Shown: positions 25,658 through 35,195, counted from the first letter of the stretch. The stretch: DNA of 44,723 bases from a bacterium (GCA_021780105.1 JAJXZJ010000056.1:1-44723), one strand, 5' to 3'. The notes: generated by a model from the letters alone, not told the origin. Made by a program: numbers and translations.

Positions 25658-26332
25658 CTAGACCGCGCCCCAGCCGGGCGGCGGCAGGGCGACCTGTTCG
25701 TCGGTCTTCGATTGCGCCACCTTTTCCATGCTGCGCGAGAGCCAGACGAACATCTCCACGAAGTTCAGTCCGATGAGCTTCACCGGCGTGCGGACGACAA
25801 TTTCCGTCAACCTGGCCATGCTCGCGCCCTCCACGCCCACGGCAAAGAACGCGACGCGCTTGTTCGCCTCGTCGGCCTTGAGCCGCTGCGAGGCCTGTTG
25901 CACCACGCTCTCCGGTTCGCCCTGCGGCTCGCCGTCGGTGATCATGAACACCCACGGCCGGTAATAGGCGATGCCGTTGGTGCGGTATTTCGCCTTGCGC
26001 GCCTGGATGAGGTCGAGCGCCTTGTGGATGGCGCTGCCCATGAAGGTCTGGCCCTGCGCCGTGAGCGTGGGCGGCGTGAACTGCTCCACCGTCACGAAGT
26101 CCTGGAGCACCTTGACCTCGTTGTCGAAGGAAACCACCGCGAGCTCGACGCGCCGCGAGGCAAGCGGATCCTTGGCCAGGTCGTCCTTGAAATGCAGCAG
26201 GCCCTGGTTCAGCGCCGTGATGGGGTCGCCGCGCATGGAGCCGGAGGTGTCCAGCAACAGCACGCAGGGACAGCGTGGCTCGGGGTTTTCGGCAAATTCG
26301 ACCGCCTCTTCCAGTTTGATGTTGTCGCTCAT
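25658..26332 (-). CDS. VWA-domain protein, TerY-like
   Basis: A 224-residue protein made almost entirely of a von Willebrand A domain. The MIDAS metal site is complete: DTSGSMRG (D28, S30, S32), the conserved threonine in GQTFMGSAI, and ITDGEPQGE for the last aspartate. It resembles TerY, which is found with tellurite-resistance and phage-defence kinase/phosphatase genes. None of these partners is adjacent: the neighbours are a RAYT relic and galE. No signal peptide or membrane helix, so cytoplasmic. Role unknown; binding of a partner protein via the metal site is inferred. Confidence 0.78.
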   Translation of the reverse strand: MSDNIKLEEAVEFAENPEPRCPCVLLLDTSGSMRGDPITALNQGLLHFKDDLAKDPLASRRVELAVVSFDNEVKVLQDFVTVEQFTPPTLTAQGQTFMGSAIHKALDLIQARKAKYRTNGIAYYRPWVFMITDGEPQGEPESVVQQASQRLKADEANKRVAFFAVGVEGASMARLTEIVVRTPVKLIGLNFVEMFVWLSRSMEKVAQSKTDEQVALPPPGWGAV

Positions 26333-26475
26333 AACTCAGCTTGGACCGGTTGGCGTCGCGGGCCTCACGACCGTCGGGCGGCCGTGAGTGCGGTGCGTGT
26401 GCCGGCCATTGAACGGGAGCCGGCCGCGCTTTTCAACTCGAAACCGGCTGCGGTCTGGCCGGTCTTTTCACGCAC

Positions 26476-27447
<972 letters not shown>

Positions 27448-27580
27448 GGATGGCGAGCCTAAGCCGGCGGGCCGCGCGTTCAAGCGCGAAGCGGCGGTGC
27501 GAACCGGTGGAATCCCTCCGGCATGATCACCAAAGTCACGGAGCTGTTTTGGTGGGGAAGCCGGTGAGCAAACAGGGAAA

Positions 27581-28387
27581 TCAAACGCCCGCTGTCTTCA
27601 CGGCCGCCGCGAGTTCGCCGACAAAATCGCTGACCTTCGCCACCAGATCGGGTGAGCGGCCGCTTTCCGCAATCCGGTTCACGACCGCGCTGCCCACCAC
27701 GATGGCCTCGGCGTGCTGGGCCACGGCGCGGGCTTGTTCCGCGTTGGAAATCCCGAAACCGACAGCGACCGGCAGATCGGTGTGGGCGCGGATTTTCGTC
27801 GTCATCGCGGCAATGGTGTCGGACAGCTTTGTCTGCATCCCGGTGACGCCTTCCCGCGAAACATAGTAGATGAAGCCGCTGCCGTGGCGGACGATCGCCG
27901 CAATGCGGTCCTCCGGCGTCGTGGGCGCGACGAGGTAGATGGCGCACAGGCCGGCGGCGCGCATGAGGGCGTCGTAGTTCGCCGATTCTTCCGGCGGCAG
28001 GTCAAGGACGAGCAGGCCGTCCACGCCGGCGGCCGCGGCGTCGCGGATGAACGCTTCAACGCCGTGGCGGTGGACCAGGTTGAAATAGAGGTAAAGCACA
28101 ATCGGAATTGCCGATTCCCGCCGGATGGCCGCGACGGTGGCGAGCACCTTGGCCGGCGTGGTGCCGGATTCCAGGCCGCGCTGCGCGGCAAGCTGGTTGA
28201 CGAGGCCGTCGGCCAGCGGATCACTGAACGGCACGCCGAGTTCCAGCACGTCCACGCCGGCACGGTCGAACGCAAGCGCGAGCTGCCGCGTGGCTTCCAG
28301 GTGCGGATCGCCCGCGCCGATGTAGATGACCAGACCTTTGCGGCCAAGTTGGCGGAGCCGGGCGAAGCGTTCCGTGATGCGATTCAT
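27581..28387 (-). CDS. trpA: Tryptophan synthase alpha chain
   Basis: A 268-residue TIM-barrel enzyme that cleaves indole-3-glycerol phosphate and passes indole to TrpB. The two catalytic residues fall at the canonical positions E49 and D60 (VLELGVPFSDPLADG). The GFIYYVSREGVTG loop (mobile loop 6 region) and the VGFGISNAEQ phosphate-binding strand are also present. Start at ATG 28387 gives this standard numbering; an in-frame start upstream would add 37 residues of no homology. trpB is not adjacent (galE is next, with a 133-bp gap), so the trp genes are scattered or trpB lies elsewhere. Confidence 0.93.
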   Translation of the reverse strand: MNRITERFARLRQLGRKGLVIYIGAGDPHLEATRQLALAFDRAGVDVLELGVPFSDPLADGLVNQLAAQRGLESGTTPAKVLATVAAIRRESAIPIVLYLYFNLVHRHGVEAFIRDAAAAGVDGLLVLDLPPEESANYDALMRAAGLCAIYLVAPTTPEDRIAAIVRHGSGFIYYVSREGVTGMQTKLSDTIAAMTTKIRAHTDLPVAVGFGISNAEQARAVAQHAEAIVVGSAVVNRIAESGRSPDLVAKVSDFVGELAAAVKTAGV

Positions 28388-28526
28388 GGCGGCAGGTTGC
28401 CAGCCGCCGCCGGCAAGCTCAAGCGGCGAACACAACGCCGACCGGCTCCCGGCGGGCTTGAACGGAGCCGGAGCGCGGCGGGCAGAATTTGGTTTCAATT
28501 GTTACGGGGGCGGCTAATGATGCCGC

Positions 28527-30305
28527 GTGCCTGAGCTGGTGAGAGCAGGAGAACGTTGGTTGCGGGGCATTCCGGTGTCGGCCGGCGTGGCCCGCGGCAA
28601 GCTCGTGGTTGTCGGCCGGCAGCACGATTTGGAAATGCCGCGTTATCCGGTGCCGGCCGAGGCGTTGCCCGCGGAAACCACCCGGCTGGAGCAGGCGTTG
28701 ACCCAGACGCGCGAGCAATTGCTGGCGATCCAGCACCGGGTGCGTAACGCCATGGGCAGCGGCGACGCGGAGATTTTTGACGCGCAACTGCTCCTGTTGG
28801 ATGATCCGGTGCTGCTGGAAGAGGTGATCAAGTTCATCCGGTCGGAGGGCATCAACGCGGAACACGCCTTCGCCGAGGTGTCGAACCGGTATTTGTCCGC
28901 GCTCAGCGAGATTGACGATCCGTATCTCCGCGAGCGGGCGGTGGACATGCGGGACGTGACCCGCCGGGTGCTGCACAACCTGGTCGGGCACGAGGACAAC
29001 ACGCTGCTGGCGCAACTGCACGAGCCGTGCATCGTGGTGGCGCATGATCTGACGCCGTCGCAAACCGCCCTGCTGAACCGCGCGCTGGTGCTGGGCTTCG
29101 CCACGGACCAGGGCAGCCAGACCTCGCACACGGCCATCCTGGCGCGTTCCCTGCGGCTGCCGGCCGTGACCGGGCTGGTGGACGCGAGCCTGCGGCTGCG
29201 GACCGGCGAATACGCGCTGCTCGACGGTTTCAACGGCGTGCTGATCGCCAGCCCGACGGACGCGACGCTGTTCGAATACGGCCAACTGGCCAAGAAGCAA
29301 CTGGCGCTGGAGGAGCGGCTGAGCGAAGTCCGCGACCAGCCGGCCGTCACGCTGGATGCCGCGCGGGTGACGCTCTCGGCGAACTTGGAGAGCCTGGACG
29401 AAATTCCCGACGTGCGCTCGTTCGGCGCGGAAGGCGTGGGTCTGTTCCGCACGGAATATCTCTTTTTGAATCGCGAGACGCCGCCTGACGAAGAGGAACA
29501 ATTCCAGGCCTACCACCGCGTGGCGGCCGCGTTGCATCCGCAGCCGGTGATCATCCGCACGCTTGACCTGGGCGGCGACAAGGTGCTGCAACGGCGCGAC
29601 GAGCCGGCCGAGTCGAACCCGTTCCTCGGCTGGCGTGCCATCCGCATCTGCCTCCAGGAACTCGACCTCTTCCGCGCGCAGTTGCGGGCCATTTTACGCG
29701 CCAGCGTCGTCGGCAACGTGAAATTGATGTATCCCATGATCTCCGGCCTGGACGAATTGAACCAGGCCAACGAGGTCGTCGAGCAGTGCAAGATTGAACT
29801 GCGGGCCGAGGGCAAGCCGTTCGACGCGCAGATTGAAGTCGGGGCCATGATTGAAATCCCCGCCGCGGCAATGGAGGCCGAGACGCTGGCGAGCCGGGTG
29901 AAGTTCTTCAGCATCGGTACCAACGACCTCGTCCAATACACGCTCGCGGTGGACCGCCTGAATCCGAAGATCGCCCACCTATACGATCCGACGCACCCGG
30001 CCGTGCTGCACCTGATCCACCGCACGATCCAGGCCGCGCACGCCCGCGGCATTTGGGCCGGCGTTTGCGGCGAAATGGCGGGCGACCCGGTGCTGGCGGC
30101 GTTGCTGCTCGGCCTGGGCGCGGACGAATTGAGCGCCGCGCCGGGCCGCGTGCCGGCGGTCAAGTTCCTCATCCGCCGGCTGAAAATAAGCGAGGCGCGC
30201 AATCTGGCCGCGTTCGCGCTCCAATGCGAAAGCAGCGCCGAGATTTTGCAACAGGCCCGCGAACTCGCCACGGCGGTCGCCTCCGACCTGTTTGAGAAAA
30301 CCTGA
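28527..30305 (+). CDS. ptsI: Phosphoenolpyruvate-protein phosphotransferase (PTS enzyme I)
   Basis: A 592-residue enzyme I that takes phosphate from PEP and passes it to HPr. The N-terminal helical/phosphohistidine domain carries TDQGSQTSHTAILARS with the active histidine H201. The C-terminal PEP-binding barrel shows GVGLFRTEYLFL, DLGGDK, MYPMIS, the SIGTNDLVQYTLAVDR motif and the cysteine in WAGVCGEMAGD (~C514). Length is standard, with no GAF domain, so it is not PtsP. The start is a GTG (28527); nearby ATGs are out of frame. No HPr or enzyme II gene is near, so it may serve a regulatory PTS. Divergent from trpA. Confidence 0.92.
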   Translation: MPELVRAGERWLRGIPVSAGVARGKLVVVGRQHDLEMPRYPVPAEALPAETTRLEQALTQTREQLLAIQHRVRNAMGSGDAEIFDAQLLLLDDPVLLEEVIKFIRSEGINAEHAFAEVSNRYLSALSEIDDPYLRERAVDMRDVTRRVLHNLVGHEDNTLLAQLHEPCIVVAHDLTPSQTALLNRALVLGFATDQGSQTSHTAILARSLRLPAVTGLVDASLRLRTGEYALLDGFNGVLIASPTDATLFEYGQLAKKQLALEERLSEVRDQPAVTLDAARVTLSANLESLDEIPDVRSFGAEGVGLFRTEYLFLNRETPPDEEEQFQAYHRVAAALHPQPVIIRTLDLGGDKVLQRRDEPAESNPFLGWRAIRICLQELDLFRAQLRAILRASVVGNVKLMYPMISGLDELNQANEVVEQCKIELRAEGKPFDAQIEVGAMIEIPAAAMEAETLASRVKFFSIGTNDLVQYTLAVDRLNPKIAHLYDPTHPAVLHLIHRTIQAAHARGIWAGVCGEMAGDPVLAALLLGLGADELSAAPGRVPAVKFLIRRLKISEARNLAAFALQCESSAEILQQARELATAVASDLFEKT

Positions 30306-30356
30306 ATTGCGCCGCCCCGGCCGCCCCGGCCGCCGGTTTGAGAGATTGATCACCGC

Positions 30357-31103
30357 ATGAAACTCCTGATCCTTGCCGCCGGCTACGCCACCCGGTTGTA
30401 TCCGCTCACGCTGAACCAGCCCAAGCCGCTCCTGCCGGTCGCCGGCAAGCCGATGATCGAGCACGTGCTCGACAACCTCGCGCCCATCGGCGGCCTGGAC
30501 CGTGTCTATGTGGTCACCAACGCCAAGTTCGTCCGCCACTTTCAGCAGTGGGCCGATCATTACCGCGCCACCAAGGCCCGGCTGGATTTCACCATCGTCA
30601 ACGACGGCTCGACCGACGACACCAACAAGCGCGGCGCGATCGGCGACATCCATTTCGTCCTCCAGCACGAACGGGTGGACGACGATTTGATCGTGGTTGC
30701 CGGCGACAATTTGTTCAGCGAGCCGCTCGACGATTTTGGCCGGCTCTGCCGGGAACAACGGGCGCCGGTGCTGGGCGTCCATGACGTGCGCGACCTGGAG
30801 CTGGTGAAGAAATACAACTCCATCAACGTCGCCCCCGACGGCCGCATCACCTTCTTCGAGGAAAAGCCGAAGACGCCCACCAGCACGCTGACGGGCATTG
30901 CCCTTTACTTCTACCCGCGGGCCACGCTGCCGCAGATTCATCAATACATCGCGGACGGCAACAACCCCGACCAGCCCGGCCGGCTCGTGCAATGGCTTTA
31001 CCCGCGCACCCCGGTCCTCACCTGGCGCGTGCCGGGACTCTGGTTCGACATCGGCTCGAAAGAGTCGCTGGAGGAAGCGAACCGGATTTTCGCGCGGCGG
31101 TGA
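30357..31103 (+). CDS. Sugar-1-phosphate nucleotidyltransferase
   Basis: A 248-residue NTP-transferase that would join a sugar 1-phosphate to a nucleotide. The N-terminus has LILAAGYATRLYPLT then QPKPLLPVAGKPMIEHVL, with alanine where most members have GxGTR. The metal site VVAGDNLF (~D114-N117) and FEEKPKTP follow, and the C-terminal WFDIGSKESLEEANRIF is typical of the glucose-1-phosphate thymidylyl/uridylyltransferase and mannose-1-phosphate guanylyltransferase group. No left-handed beta-helix, so it has no acyltransferase. Sugar and nucleotide are not certain. It follows the enzyme I gene by 51 bp on the same strand. Confidence 0.83.
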   Translation: MKLLILAAGYATRLYPLTLNQPKPLLPVAGKPMIEHVLDNLAPIGGLDRVYVVTNAKFVRHFQQWADHYRATKARLDFTIVNDGSTDDTNKRGAIGDIHFVLQHERVDDDLIVVAGDNLFSEPLDDFGRLCREQRAPVLGVHDVRDLELVKKYNSINVAPDGRITFFEEKPKTPTSTLTGIALYFYPRATLPQIHQYIADGNNPDQPGRLVQWLYPRTPVLTWRVPGLWFDIGSKESLEEANRIFARR

Positions 31104-31788
31104 CGCCGTGACGCGGCCGTAGCCGCGTCGAACAGTCAGCCAACATCTCCCTCGCGACCGGTTTTCCGCCGGCCGAAGTCGCTTTGCATTGCATCCTAAT
31201 TTGCAAATGAATTGCATCGTTGGCATTGCATATTGGTGTCTTCAGACCATTCAAATTTACAAAATATTTGTCTCCAACTGTTTATAATAATATTCAAATG
31301 TTGGCATCATTGCTGCGAATAGTGGTGAGCATGATCGGAAAGCTGTCCATCAGCGGCCAAACGCGTTTGACCAGCCTGTCCGGCCCACTTGCCGGGCTGG
31401 CGACCGGCGGCGCGTCTGCCAGCGGATGTCGCCGGCCGTTCCCGGTCGGACGCCTCTTCCGTCACCCGCCGGCGCCGACCGCCGGTGCGGGACGTGTCCC
31501 GTTCGCCCGATTTTCCGCTCCGCGCGGAAACCATTCAAAGCCACAACGAAAGGATGCGCATGAAGTGAACCTTCTCTCCTAGCCGGAGAAAACTGACGTC
31601 TTGCCGGGGTGACTTACCACCACTCCGGCCCTTCCGGCGGGCGCCGCCCAATCCGGCGGTTCCCGCGAGAAGGCAAGCAAACCCGTTATTTTCGCCTTTC
31701 CCGGCAGCAATCCCCGCCTCCAGCGGGCCTTCGGGCAGGTGGCGCGGCGAAGAGCAGCGCGAACGGTTTTCCAGACGGAACATCAACT
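31104..31788. other. Long leader/intergenic region before the choice-of-anchor A gene
   Basis: 685 bp without a recognisable gene. Bases ~31180-31325 are strikingly AT-rich for this window and look regulatory. Bases ~31330-31788 return to GC-rich sequence with several possible hairpins, for example CCGGGGTG pairing with CACTCCGG around 31597-31623. I could not match it to a known riboswitch class. Open frames here show no family homology. It may be an untranslated leader or hold a small RNA. Confidence 0.45.
31183..31316 (+). promoter_or_regulatory. AT-rich control region with TTGCAT repeats and a sigma-54-like site
   Basis: TTTGCAT or ATTGCAT occurs four times on the plus strand (31183-31189, 31188-31194, 31211-31217, 31225-31231), with the perfect palindrome ATTTGCAAAT at 31199-31208. 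A TATAAT is at 31283-31288 without a good -35. TTGGCA...N...TGC at 31301-31316 has the GG-10 bp-GC spacing of a sigma-54 promoter. PEP-CTERM genes are known to be controlled by a sigma-54 activator (PrsR) in exosortase systems, so the repeats could be enhancer sites; this is inference. Confidence 0.4.
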
Positions 31789-32910
31789 ATGAAACGAACC
31801 CATCATCATACTAACATCCATCGGTTCACGCGGCGTGGACCCACCGGAACACTGTGCCTGGCCACCTTGCTGGCCGCGGTCGCCGCCAGAACGGCCCAGG
31901 CGAACAGTTCGCTGAATCCCACGGACCCGGCGTTGGGTTACAACGCCTTCGTGGAATCCAACCTCACCGGCGAAGGCGGCCACAGCGAGGGTCCGGTCGC
32001 CCTGGGCGGCAACCTGACCGTCACCGGCAATGGTTACAATCCGGTGTTCGGGAATCCGGCGCCGGGCTTCACTTACAAGGCGCCGGGGGATTCCACCGTC
32101 GCCGGGCTGGTCATCGGCGGGAAGATCACCTCGCTGGTCAACCAGATCGGCATCAACCAGCCCAGCTACATCAAACTGGGCGATCCCACCGGCTACCAAA
32201 TCTGGGCCACTGATCAGAACGGGTATCCGATGAACACCCGCATCACCCCCACCGGCACGGGGCGCGACGGCAACCCGAACATTCTGTTGAATGTCCGCGA
32301 GTCCGCCGCCAGCGTCACCGGCCCGTCCGGCATCAATTTCACCGACGCGTTCAGCACCATGGCCGCCTATTCGCAGCAGATGGCCAACTGGGCGGTCACC
32401 TATTCGCCCCCGTCGTGGCACAACCAGGTGACGCTGCCCTTGGCGTCCAGCGGCGTGTCCGTGTTCACGCTTACGACGGCCGAACTCAGCGCGGTGACGC
32501 TGGGTTTTTCGCAAACCCCGAACGCCCAGCACCCGGTGGTGTTGAACGTGGACAGCAGCGCCTCCTCGACGTTCAACGTCCGGTTCACCGGTCTCGGCGA
32601 CACCGCGGGCAGTTACATTCTGCTGAACTTTTACAACGCCAACGGCACTCTCACGTGGAACAACGCCGGGGATTCCATGGACGGCACGCTGTTTGCGCCC
32701 ACGGCCACCGTGGACAAGGAGAACTCGAACAATCTCAACGGCCAGTTGATCGCGGAGAATTTCACGCAGAATGGCGGCGAGCTGCACTACCATCCGTTCA
32801 GCGCGGCCCTGCCGTTGACCTCCGTGCCGGAACCGCGCGCCTTCGCCCTGACGGCGGGCGTGGGACTTCTTGGCTTCGGCCTCTGGCGCAAATCCCGCGC
32901 CAAGCTCTGA
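31789..32910 (+). CDS. Choice-of-anchor A protein with PEP-CTERM signal
   Basis: A 373-residue secreted protein of the choice-of-anchor A family. A signal peptide lies at ~1-38. The domain shows LGYNAFVESNLTGEGGHSEGPVALGGNL at its start and the usual closing block with GTLFAPTATV, LNGQLIAENF and ELHYHPF. The C-terminus (VPEPRAF from ~346, a Gly/Leu helix, then RKSRAKL) is a PEP-CTERM sorting signal. Members are thought to be matrix or surface proteins carried on one of several C-terminal anchors. Start at ATG 31789; the upstream part of the frame is not homologous. The gene has a 685-bp leader upstream and a terminator downstream. Confidence 0.85.
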   Translation: MKRTHHHTNIHRFTRRGPTGTLCLATLLAAVAARTAQANSSLNPTDPALGYNAFVESNLTGEGGHSEGPVALGGNLTVTGNGYNPVFGNPAPGFTYKAPGDSTVAGLVIGGKITSLVNQIGINQPSYIKLGDPTGYQIWATDQNGYPMNTRITPTGTGRDGNPNILLNVRESAASVTGPSGINFTDAFSTMAAYSQQMANWAVTYSPPSWHNQVTLPLASSGVSVFTLTTAELSAVTLGFSQTPNAQHPVVLNVDSSASSTFNVRFTGLGDTAGSYILLNFYNANGTLTWNNAGDSMDGTLFAPTATVDKENSNNLNGQLIAENFTQNGGELHYHPFSAALPLTSVPEPRAFALTAGVGLLGFGLWRKSRAKL

Positions 32911-32963
32911 TCCGCCGCCACCGCCCCGGCTGAAGCTGCGCGGCGGCAACCGGTGAAAACGAG

Positions 32964-32987
32964 GCCCCGCCGGGTTGGCGGGGCTTT
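32964..32987 (+). terminator. Probable rho-independent terminator
   Basis: GCCCCGCC (32964-32971) pairs with GGCGGGGC (32977-32984) over a 5-base loop, followed by TTT and a further T-rich stretch. It lies about 55 bases after the choice-of-anchor A stop. Confidence 0.6.
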
Positions 32988-33011
32988 CGCCTTTGGGATT
33001 TTCTTTGGGAG

Positions 33012-33039
33012 TTGCTCCGCCCGGAAGCTGTGCTAGTTT
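33012..33039 (+). promoter_or_regulatory. Candidate promoter of the papain-like protease gene
   Basis: TTGCTC (33012-33017) and TAGTTT (33034-33039) are 16 bases apart, giving a weak sigma-70-type match about 40 bases before the ATG at 33077. It lies just after the preceding terminator, which makes a promoter here likely. Confidence 0.35.
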
Positions 33040-33076
33040 GCGCCATGTCCGAAACACCAAACACCTTATTATCGCT

Positions 33077-33850
33077 ATGAGCATTCCGAAACACATCAAC
33101 GCCTGGTATGGCTGGTTGCCGGACCGGCCCGATCACCGCGACAAACTCTACGCCGCCATCGCCAGACCCCCGAAAAAACTGCCGCCTTCCACGGACCTGC
33201 GGCCGACGTGTTCGCCCGTCGAGAACCAGGGCCAGCTCGGCAGTTGCACCGCCAACGCCCTGGTCGGCAACCTTGAATTCCTTGAGAAAAAGGCCGGCCA
33301 CGCCGTGACCAACCTCAGCCGCCTGTTCATCTATTACAACGAACGGGCGCTCGAAGGCACGGTGGGCGAGGACGCCGGGGCAGCCATTCGCGACGGCGTG
33401 AAGACGCTGGTGAAGCAGGGGGTTTGCGGCGAGACGGCCTGGCCTTACAAAATCAACAAGTTCAAACAAAAACCCGCCCCGGCCTGCTACCGCCAGGCGC
33501 TGAACCATCAAGTCACCTCCTATCATCGCGTCGCGAGCTTGAAGGAAATGCGCATGTGTCTGGCGGAAGGCTATCCGTTCGTGTTCGGCTTCAGTGTTTA
33601 CGAGGCATTCGAATCGGACGAAGTGGCCAGAACCGGTGTGTTGAACCTGCCCCAGCCGGACGAGAAGAACCTCGGCGGCCACGCGGTGTGCGCCGTGGGT
33701 TACGACGACGCTTCGAGCCGGTTTCTGGTGCGCAATTCCTGGGGCGCAGACTGGGGCATGGAAGGCTACTTCACCATGCCTTACGCCTACCTCGACGACC
33801 GGAACCTTGCGGACGACTTCTGGACGCTCCGGATGTTCGAGAATGCGTGA
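33077..33850 (+). CDS. Papain-like cysteine peptidase (C1A)
   Basis: A 257-residue peptidase. The oxyanion glutamine and nucleophile are in ENQGQLGSCTAN (Q51, C57), the histidine in GGHAVCAVGYDD (H202) and the asparagine in RNSWGADWG (N220), so all catalytic residues are present. It starts directly with a short segment before the mature domain (DLRPTCSPVENQG). There is no long inhibitory propeptide and no signal peptide, so it looks cytoplasmic and active when made, or exported by another route. Start at ATG 33077. Its stop overlaps the likely GTG start of maf (GTGA), so the two are coupled. Substrate unknown. Confidence 0.85.
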   Translation: MSIPKHINAWYGWLPDRPDHRDKLYAAIARPPKKLPPSTDLRPTCSPVENQGQLGSCTANALVGNLEFLEKKAGHAVTNLSRLFIYYNERALEGTVGEDAGAAIRDGVKTLVKQGVCGETAWPYKINKFKQKPAPACYRQALNHQVTSYHRVASLKEMRMCLAEGYPFVFGFSVYEAFESDEVARTGVLNLPQPDEKNLGGHAVCAVGYDDASSRFLVRNSWGADWGMEGYFTMPYAYLDDRNLADDFWTLRMFENA

Positions 33851-34506
33851 CCGCGGCTCGACTTGGCGCCGCTGCCGGCGTAAAAACCGGCGTGGGCCGC
33901 GCCAGCCAAACCGAACCGCCGCTGCCACGCACGGTCTTGCCGCGCGTGGTGTTGGCTTCCGCGTCGCCGCGCCGCCAGGAGCTGTTGCGCGAACTGGGCG
34001 TGCCGTTCGTCGTCGCGCCGGCCCAAACCGCGGAATTGCACCACGAACAACTCACCGCCGGCGAGTTGTGCCTCATCAACGCCCACCGCAAGGCAATGGC
34101 CGTGGCCAGGCGATTCCCAGACGCCTTGGTGCTGGGCGCCGACACCCTCGTCACGCTGGGCACGACGCTGTTTGGCAAGCCCGCGGACCTCGCTGATGCC
34201 GCGCGGATGCTCGGTCAACTCGCCGGCCAAAGCCATCACGTGGTCACCGGCGTCTGTCTCCTGCACCTGCGCCGGCACCGCGAACGGCTCTTCGCTGAAA
34301 CCACCACCGTCACCTTCCGGCCGCTGAACCCGGAGCAAATTCGCGCCTATCTCACTGCGATCAATCCGCTGGACAAGGCCGGCGCCTACGCCATCCAGGA
34401 GCATGGCGACGACCTCGTCGCCGGCATCGTCGGTTCCTACTCGAACGTGGTGGGCCTGCCGCTGGAACGGCTGCGCGCGGAACTGGACACCTGGCTGGTG
34501 GATTGA
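33847..34506 (+). CDS. maf: Maf-family nucleotide pyrophosphatase
   Basis: A 219-residue Maf/YceF/YhdE-type enzyme that hydrolyses non-standard or methylated nucleoside triphosphates to monophosphates. Motifs: VVLASASPRRQELLRELG, HRKAMAVARRFPDALVLGADTLV with the catalytic aspartate, and DKAGAYAIQEHG. The start is uncertain. GTG 33847, which shares GTGA with the preceding stop, gives ~33 residues ahead of the conserved VLASASPRR; a later GTG or TTG would give a more usual N-terminus. There is no ATG close to the conserved start. Confidence 0.88.
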   Translation: MTAARLGAAAGVKTGVGRASQTEPPLPRTVLPRVVLASASPRRQELLRELGVPFVVAPAQTAELHHEQLTAGELCLINAHRKAMAVARRFPDALVLGADTLVTLGTTLFGKPADLADAARMLGQLAGQSHHVVTGVCLLHLRRHRERLFAETTTVTFRPLNPEQIRAYLTAINPLDKAGAYAIQEHGDDLVAGIVGSYSNVVGLPLERLRAELDTWLVD

Positions 34507-34545
34507 ACCCTTCTGGCACGCCGACCGCGCCGCCGAATTTCCAGC

Positions 34546-34577
34546 TTGACATGTTCACTTTGTAGTGCAAAGTGAAC
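34546..34577 (+). promoter_or_regulatory. Promoter with inverted-repeat operator, regulator operon
   Basis: TTGACA (34546-34551) is followed immediately by a perfect 10-bp inverted repeat, GTTCACTTTG and CAAAGTGAAC around TAGTG (34553-34577). It ends three bases before the ATG at 34581. A protein bound here would block both promoter and start. The core CTTTG-TAGTG-CAAAG recurs upstream of ispH (35537-35551). The winged-helix regulator encoded at 35192 is the obvious candidate binder, giving autoregulation. Confidence 0.65.
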
Positions 34578-34580
34578 GCC

Positions 34581-35195
34581 ATGGAACCCAACTGGGCGGC
34601 GGAAAATCTCCAGGTCATCCGCACGTTGATGGAGCGGGCGGCCCTTTACCGGCGGGCGCTGGCGCCGGTGATGTTGCTCACCGGGACCGTTGGCGTGATC
34701 GCCGCCGCCGCGGGACTGGAGTTGAGCATCCACACGCCGCGCGGCTTCGCCGGGTTCTGGCTGGCCGTCAGCGTCGTGCCGGTGATCGGCGCGCTGTGGA
34801 TTGTCCGCCGGCAGGCGCTGCGGGATGGCGAGCCGCTGTGGTCGCCGCCGGCGCGGCGCGTCGTCCAGGCCGTGGCGCCCGGCTTTGTGGTCGGTTTGGT
34901 TCTCGGTCTGGCGCAACTTCAATTGCGCATCGGCAGCCACGCGGCGTTGCTCCCGGCGCTGTGGGCCATTTGTTACGGCGGCGCGCTGCACGCGGCCGGC
35001 TTCTTCACTCCGCGCGGGTTGCGGTGGTTTGGCTGGATGGTTCTGTTGACCGGCCTGGGGACGCTTTGGGTGCCGGTTTCAGACCTCGCCCAATGGCCGG
35101 CCGCCCACCTGGCGATGGGTCTTTGCTTTGGCGTCCTTCACCTTCTCTACGGGGCGTATCTTTACGCCACCGAACACCGGAAGCATGTGGCGTGA
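34581..35195 (+). CDS. Membrane protein co-encoded with a winged-helix regulator
   Basis: A 204-residue protein with five or six hydrophobic helices (about residues 28-45, 55-75, 95-115, 120-140, 145-165 and 175-195) and a cytoplasmic-looking N-terminal helix. I recognise no enzyme motif. ATG 34581 is used; a GTG three codons earlier lies inside the operator. It overlaps the winged-helix regulator by four bases (GTGA). Membrane protein plus small winged-helix regulator is a recurring arrangement in many bacteria. The membrane protein may be the regulated product or a sensor. Confidence 0.7.
   Translation: MEPNWAAENLQVIRTLMERAALYRRALAPVMLLTGTVGVIAAAAGLELSIHTPRGFAGFWLAVSVVPVIGALWIVRRQALRDGEPLWSPPARRVVQAVAPGFVVGLVLGLAQLQLRIGSHAALLPALWAICYGGALHAAGFFTPRGLRWFGWMVLLTGLGTLWVPVSDLAQWPAAHLAMGLCFGVLHLLYGAYLYATEHRKHVA

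Noticed and set aside
25658..26332. A tellurite-resistance/phage-defence (ter) cluster around the TerY-like gene
   Set aside because: No TerD-, kinase- or phosphatase-like gene adjoins it; the neighbours are a RAYT relic and galE.
31220..31582. A 120-codon plus-strand ORF in the leader region
   Set aside because: It begins inside the AT-rich control region, has no family resemblance and no ribosome site, and its second half looks like random GC-rich translation.
31330..31788. Possible riboswitch (cyclic-di-GMP or cobalamin type) in the leader of the choice-of-anchor A gene
   Set aside because: Hairpins exist, but the conserved core sequences of the classes I know are not present in order. 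Left as an unassigned leader.
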